NCBI GenBank assembly: GCA_024138015.1
Contig: JAMXBB010000001.1
Coordinates: 136,547,188 to 136,611,187 of the forward strand
From: Lumnitzera littorea
Taxonomy: Eukaryota; Streptophyta; Magnoliopsida; Myrtales; Combretaceae
Direction of reading: 5' to 3'
Length of the DNA: 64,000 nucleotides
Position numbers and translations under genes: made by a program. The notes below the pieces were generated by a model. That model did no database searches, was not told where the DNA came from, and worked only from the letters and a program-made list of their open reading frames with translations. Numbering within the stretch: position 1 is the first letter of the stretch; every line of letters starts with the position of its first letter. This document shows, piece after piece, positions 59,401 to 64,000 of this stretch.

Positions 59401-60830
59401 AGTTTTTCGCATAAATTATAAAAAAATAATACAAATTATATGACTCGGTTTTATAATGTTTCTTTTTATAATTAATATTATTCAAACAAATGTGGCTAAT
59501 TGAATGATCAATTGTATAATAACATATATTCAAAATGGTACTTTTATTGCATTCGTAATAATAAAAATTTGCAAATTTAGCATAAAAAGAAATCATAGAA
59601 TACTTATTTTTATGCCAAATTACTCTTTTTGCTCTATGTACAATTTTCTATTCAAATATCTTTTAGGATTTATCTTCTTACATAAAACTTGCATGATTTT
59701 TTATATATTAATTTTGTTTCATCTTTTTATATATTGATAATTAGATTTCAATATATACGTAAACCATTGAAAAATTTTAAAAGGATGCAGTCATTAATGA
59801 AATCCTTTTACACAAAATACAATATAATTGCAATAAAATGCAGATATTTTCCCATGAATGATTCTAATACTGACATAGTTAATAAAAATCTAGCCCCCTA
59901 ATCATATGATCCTGCATATAGCCTTGTATATATATATATATATATTTGTATATAAATGTTTGTAAATCTAATGGTAGTTCTATGCCTTCCATGTTATTGC
60001 CAAGTGTAAAAATATATAAAGACTAATAAAGTCACATGGTTTTGAGATATTACAAGACTAATAGTTACATTAGGCTAAGTTTTTAGACTTTCCATAGGTA
60101 ATACCATCTTTTATATTCCTAACTATATTGTTTCCTTCATAGGTTACTTTAGTTCATCTTAAGTCTCTTTTACACTAGAGCATGTGCATGTTTTATTAAA
60201 ATCATTTTCATTTATCCCATATTGCAAATATTAATTGCTTAGTCATTCGCCTCTACGACATCAATTTCTTGATCAGCTTAATTTTCTTCATATTTACTTT
60301 TTATTTTTATTGGCCCTTTTTGAATGATATGTGATAGTTTTAGGTAATGTATAGTGAAATCTCTCAATCACACTTTGAAAAAGTAGGATTTGAATTTTCT
60401 AAAGTTATTCCCTTAAAATATAAATATGTATAATCAATAATTGATATTATAAGAAAAAAGATGACATAATAATAATACCATTTGATAATTTAAAAATTGA
60501 AATAATCTTAACTATTGAATTTGTAAATTTACCTAAAATAGTTTATAGGATGCATTTCCCGAAAGAGTATAGTTTGAACCATTAAACGGGGAATCTATTG
60601 ATAGATAACCTCACCATAAATCTTAGACTATGGCATGCTCTTTATTTTACTTGCTATTAAGCACTAAAAATAGGTTAGGGACTTAACTCCCACATCAATT
60701 AAAGTATTAACTAAGCAAACCAAGGGGAGTAAATTGACTTTTAATCACTTTATATTGAAAAATTGACTAGTTAATGAATGGATCAACAAATTAGTAATGA
60801 TTATGAAACAGGATAATAATTATAGATAAG
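56478..60830. other. Gene-poor stretch with several microsatellites
   Basis: (GA)n at 56916-56939, an (AT)n/(GTAT)n tract at 58958-58988, (TA)n at 59926-59945. Near 57800-57960 the word 'gttgac' or 'ttgact' recurs several times, a texture often seen in LTRs, but no partner was found. Small frames around 58893-59901 are AT-rich noise. Confidence 0.5.
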
Positions 60831-61545
60831 GGGAGAGATAGCAGACACCCACCTTAATGTGGGGTTCGACACCGCCCACCAAGCATCCCAACTATCACCC
60901 ATCTTCTAAGAGGGTTCACACACACTTTTACAAGTATCTCAAAGATGGTCCTTAATGACTAAACAAAGTACTTGTACGTTGGTATAATCACACCTTTTCT
61001 TTTCTTTTCTTTTCTTTTTTTACCATCGGTAAAGTCACATGTTTAGTATTTTCGAATTGCAAAGAACTAACTCAAGAATGATTTACACGGGAACGAATAA
61101 ACAAAAGGAGCAAGAATGACCGGTTAATGCATTACAATCAATGCATAATGATTACTCTTCTAAGAAATCTTTCCATTAGAGCTAATCCATATCAGAGAAG
61201 TCCAAAGGCTAATTTTTTTAGCACCCCATTAACGTGCCTCGTCTCTCCATGCAAATGTCCCTCGCAAAGTTAAGGGCCCTCGAAGGGCTGCTCAAATGGA
61301 ATCCCCGAATCCAATTTGCTCGAGGCCCGATTCCAACAAAGTTCCGAAGATGGCTCCAGAGACTTTCTTTCCGTTGGACTTAGTTTATAGGGTTCTACAA
61401 TGCGGCTTCATTTGAATGGCTTGACAAGCTCTTCGAATGAACTCCCTACTAAACTTTTTAGAGGTTTTGGTTTTGAATATACCTAAATGTCTTTTTTCTC
61501 ATGGAAGCACTCCAAAAAAGACTCTAACGAAGTAATTCAATACTC
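60831..61545. other. GC-richer patch of unknown origin
   Basis: Around 61210-61450 the base composition is clearly richer in G+C than the flanks and homopolymers are fewer. The minus strand has short coding-like runs (for example LLESGLEQIGFGDSI) split by stops. A (TTTTC)n microsatellite lies at 60993-61020. No known gene, organelle sequence or TE family could be recognised. Confidence 0.35.
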
Positions 61546-61552
61546 AATACAT

Positions 61553-61985
61553 TCAGGTAGCGTTCAATTAACAAAACTCTGAATAAAACTGTACAGAATA
61601 TTACAAGGAGAATGAAACGGTGCAATACTCTTGTACCACGTTTAGTGCATGTAATACTGAATATAAATTTTTATAATTAAAAAAACTTTTAAAAGTTAAA
61701 TTTTTATATTATAAAGTACGATAAAGTTTAATATTATAATTAGAAAACTTAGTATAAGGTTATTATTTTAAATTTAAAAAAAAATAATTTTATTTAATAT
61801 TGTGAAGTGGATTTTTGTACTAATATGGTACAAATTTTTTACTTTTACTGCAATATCTCAAGGCCACTTTATTCAATAACACTGACCAACGTGCAAACGA
61901 AACAATGGACTAAAAAATATATCTAATACTCTACCAGAAAAATTTGACAACCAAATCATACCTTAGTGCTAATTTTCTTCTAATT
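61553..61985. mobile_element. Possible MITE or MITE-derived segment
   Basis: The segment starts near 'ggtagcgttcaattaacaaa' and contains 'accacgtttagtgcatg'. This resembles the 'GCGTTTGGT' words at the ends of common plant MITEs. The interior is AT-rich and non-coding. Ends and TSD could not be fixed. Confidence 0.3.
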
Positions 61986-63010
61986 GAATTCCATTTTTAA
62001 GAAAAAAAACTTGTCAACCGATTCTTTTCTTCAAGCTCAATTTTTTTTCACTAAAATTAATATATAAAAAAAAAAGCCTTTCGATTCAATTAACCCATTT
62101 GTTCCACTAAAAAGTTCTCTGAATAATTTTCTAATTTTTGCGTGATTTTAATATTTATCATCTTTAAATTTGACCATATTATTAAAACCGGAGTTCGTAT
62201 TTGTCAATTTTGTAATGGATAGTGATATAGGCTAGCACTGAATATTGGTAAATAACACACCTAAAATATAGAACTGAAACATATGGAAAATGATGTCTTC
62301 TTCTAAAATCATTTTCTTCCCTTATAATAAATAAATAATAGTATCAATATCTATAACCACTTCCGCTGAATTTTGGCTACTATTAGGATATGATACTTCA
62401 TTATTTCCTACAGTGAAGTGCCATTAGTAGTGTATTTAATCTTGATTAGCACTATAGAATGAATGATTATACAATCTAAATGTTAATAATATGGAAATAA
62501 AATTTGTTATATTTGCTACATGTATATATGACCAGTAATAATTTAAAATTAAACATTTAGATCCTAAAATCTTCATAAACATATCTAATTCATGACAAAT
62601 TACTGTTGATAAATAATAATAAAAAAGAAACACTAAATCAAAAGGTATATAAATTTATAGTAAAAACCAGAGAAACTCCAATTGCATTTTTTTGGGTTTC
62701 AAATTTCTTATTATGTTATCTTTTATATCTATGTCAGATTTTTTTTCTTTAAATCTTGTAAGAATTTGAGAATTTTTTTCCTTTTTTTTTTTTTAAGATT
62801 TCTGAATCTCAACACTTAATTTTAAAGGGTGGAGAAATCAAACATATATGAGACAAATATAAAAAAATATATAATAACTTACTAGTCATTGTTAAAGAAC
62901 AAGGACCCCAGAGCCAAAAGAGAAAATTTTATATTTTTAAGGTTGATTATAATTAATGAAAAATATAAAAAATACTAAAAAAAGAAAATTGTTCTATCAA
63001 ACGATCAGTA
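61986..63010. other. AT-rich non-coding stretch
   Basis: No gene or element recognised. T- and A-runs near 62045 and 62785. Confidence 0.5.
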
Positions 63011-63014
63011 GATA

Positions 63015-63254
63015 TTGGGAATATCCATTATTGTCATTTTTCATAATGCACTGTGTTGGGGAAACGTGTCTGTCAAAGAAACGCAGCCACAGCCTAAAGG
63101 CCACGAGAAAAATCTAGACACCTATGATGGCGATGGAATTTGGTTATTCCACGAGGCTAATGGGCCGCAAACCTTGCAAGAAACCCCCAATGTGTCGTGC
63201 GGAGACAAAAATAGGCTCAAAGATGCGTTGCTTCCTTCCAGCCGCAAGCAATAA
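63015..63254 (+). other. Uncertain coding-like segment near the right edge
   Basis: About 80 open codons with more balanced composition than the surroundings (VSVKETQPQPKGHEKNLDTY). Overlapping frames on both strands are also open, so the coding strand is unclear. No family match. It could be an exon or promoter-proximal part of a gene beyond the window, or chance. Confidence 0.2.
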
Positions 63255-64000
63255 CAGAATAATCCAGCACGTGAACATAATTGAACCAAAGAAGAAAAAA
63301 AAAAAAAAAAAGGAAGAAAAGAAAAGTAAATGTATCTCAATTATGGGCATCCTAGCTACAACTTCCATTAGGAGTCAATAAATAACATAAATAGAACTAT
63401 ATAAATGATTGTACAGTTTTATTTCTTTTATCTATTTTACCATCGATAAAGGGCATTATTGAAAGTATGTAAATTAATTATCTTATCTATTTTTTTTTCC
63501 CTCAATTATTCAATAGCAAATTTCAATGATCAAGAAAAGGAAAATTACGAGGAAAACGTGGCTTGTGTTTTGTGATTTTCACAAATTGATATTTTGCTCA
63601 ATCTTTTTAAAAAGAAATGATGCATCACCTGATGTCTTCCATGCAACAAATGTTTGTCCTAGTTTAAAATGACACGTGACACAGACATCTCGAAGAAAAC
63701 CTAATATGGTACATACCTTATTCAAAAACCATATAACAAAAATCACACTGTTTACAATAAGATGTATTATGCTGTCTGATTTAGGATTTTATTGGTAATA
63801 TATGCATGATATGCATTTTAGAGGAGCACGTCGTAGATAATTAACGGTTGTTTAATATTGAACGATACAGGTTATGTATTTAAAAAGGATTAATAAATTA
63901 TAGAAGTATGAAAAGACAGCAATTTATCGAAATGAAATTAAATGCATTATTGATAACCAAGTATCATGTAACGAGCACATCTCTCCCCCTTTATTTTTTT
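63255..64000. other. Right-edge non-coding stretch
   Basis: An A-run near 63290 and AT-rich sequence. A single 'acacgtgacac' word (63672-63682) resembles a G-box/ABRE core, but no gene start is visible to anchor it. Confidence 0.4.

Overview
The window looks like plant nuclear DNA, most likely a flowering plant (probably a eudicot; species not identifiable). It is very AT-rich, has one intron-containing gene of a land-plant hormone-receptor family, and is otherwise mostly nested LTR retrotransposons, TIR/foldback elements, a Cassandra-type TRIM and microsatellites. Single N bases at 18915 and 56089 mark assembly joins. No rRNA, tRNA or CRISPR feature was found.

Layout. 1-5085: gene-poor, with one small foldback element (2648-2880). 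5086-6001: the only convincing host gene, a two-exon D14-type alpha/beta hydrolase (strigolactone receptor class), with Ser97, Asp218 and His247 all present. 9092-15794: a structurally complete but coding-dead Ty3/gypsy element on the minus strand (element 1), with a perfect 5-bp target duplication. 15800-19632: degenerate, including an orphan tRNA-Met-type primer binding site. 19648-36194: a three-level nest. An old long-TIR DNA element is split by a minus-strand Tat/Ogre-like element (20112-35481; Arg-type PBS, gag remnant and two minisatellites, no pol seen). One LTR of that element is in turn split by an Athila-like element (28845-34869) that has lost protease, RT and RNase H. 38556 to about 52705: a second nest. 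A Ty3/gypsy element of the same family as element 1 (element 2) is interrupted by a solo LTR of the Tat/Ogre-like family (40112-42626) and by a complete related Ty3/gypsy element (element 3, 44213-50496, perfect 5-bp TSD). 53164-53735: a Cassandra-like TRIM with 5S-rRNA-like LTRs. 54891-55991: another long-TIR element, whose right end is repeated exactly next to an N (probable assembly artefact). 56478-64000: gene-poor, with microsatellites, a possible MITE and a GC-richer unexplained patch near 61200-61450.

How the parts relate: the hormone-receptor gene stands alone in a repeat sea, with no operon-like or pathway neighbours. No undescribed enzymatic or defence system was found. The most informative patterns are in the transposons. 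The three related Ty3/gypsy copies share two in-frame stops at homologous integrase codons and an Asn in place of the first Asp of the RT catalytic pair. The two nests allow insertion order to be read directly. In the receptor gene, a Leu at ligand-pocket position 191 and an in-frame upstream ATG deserve a second look.
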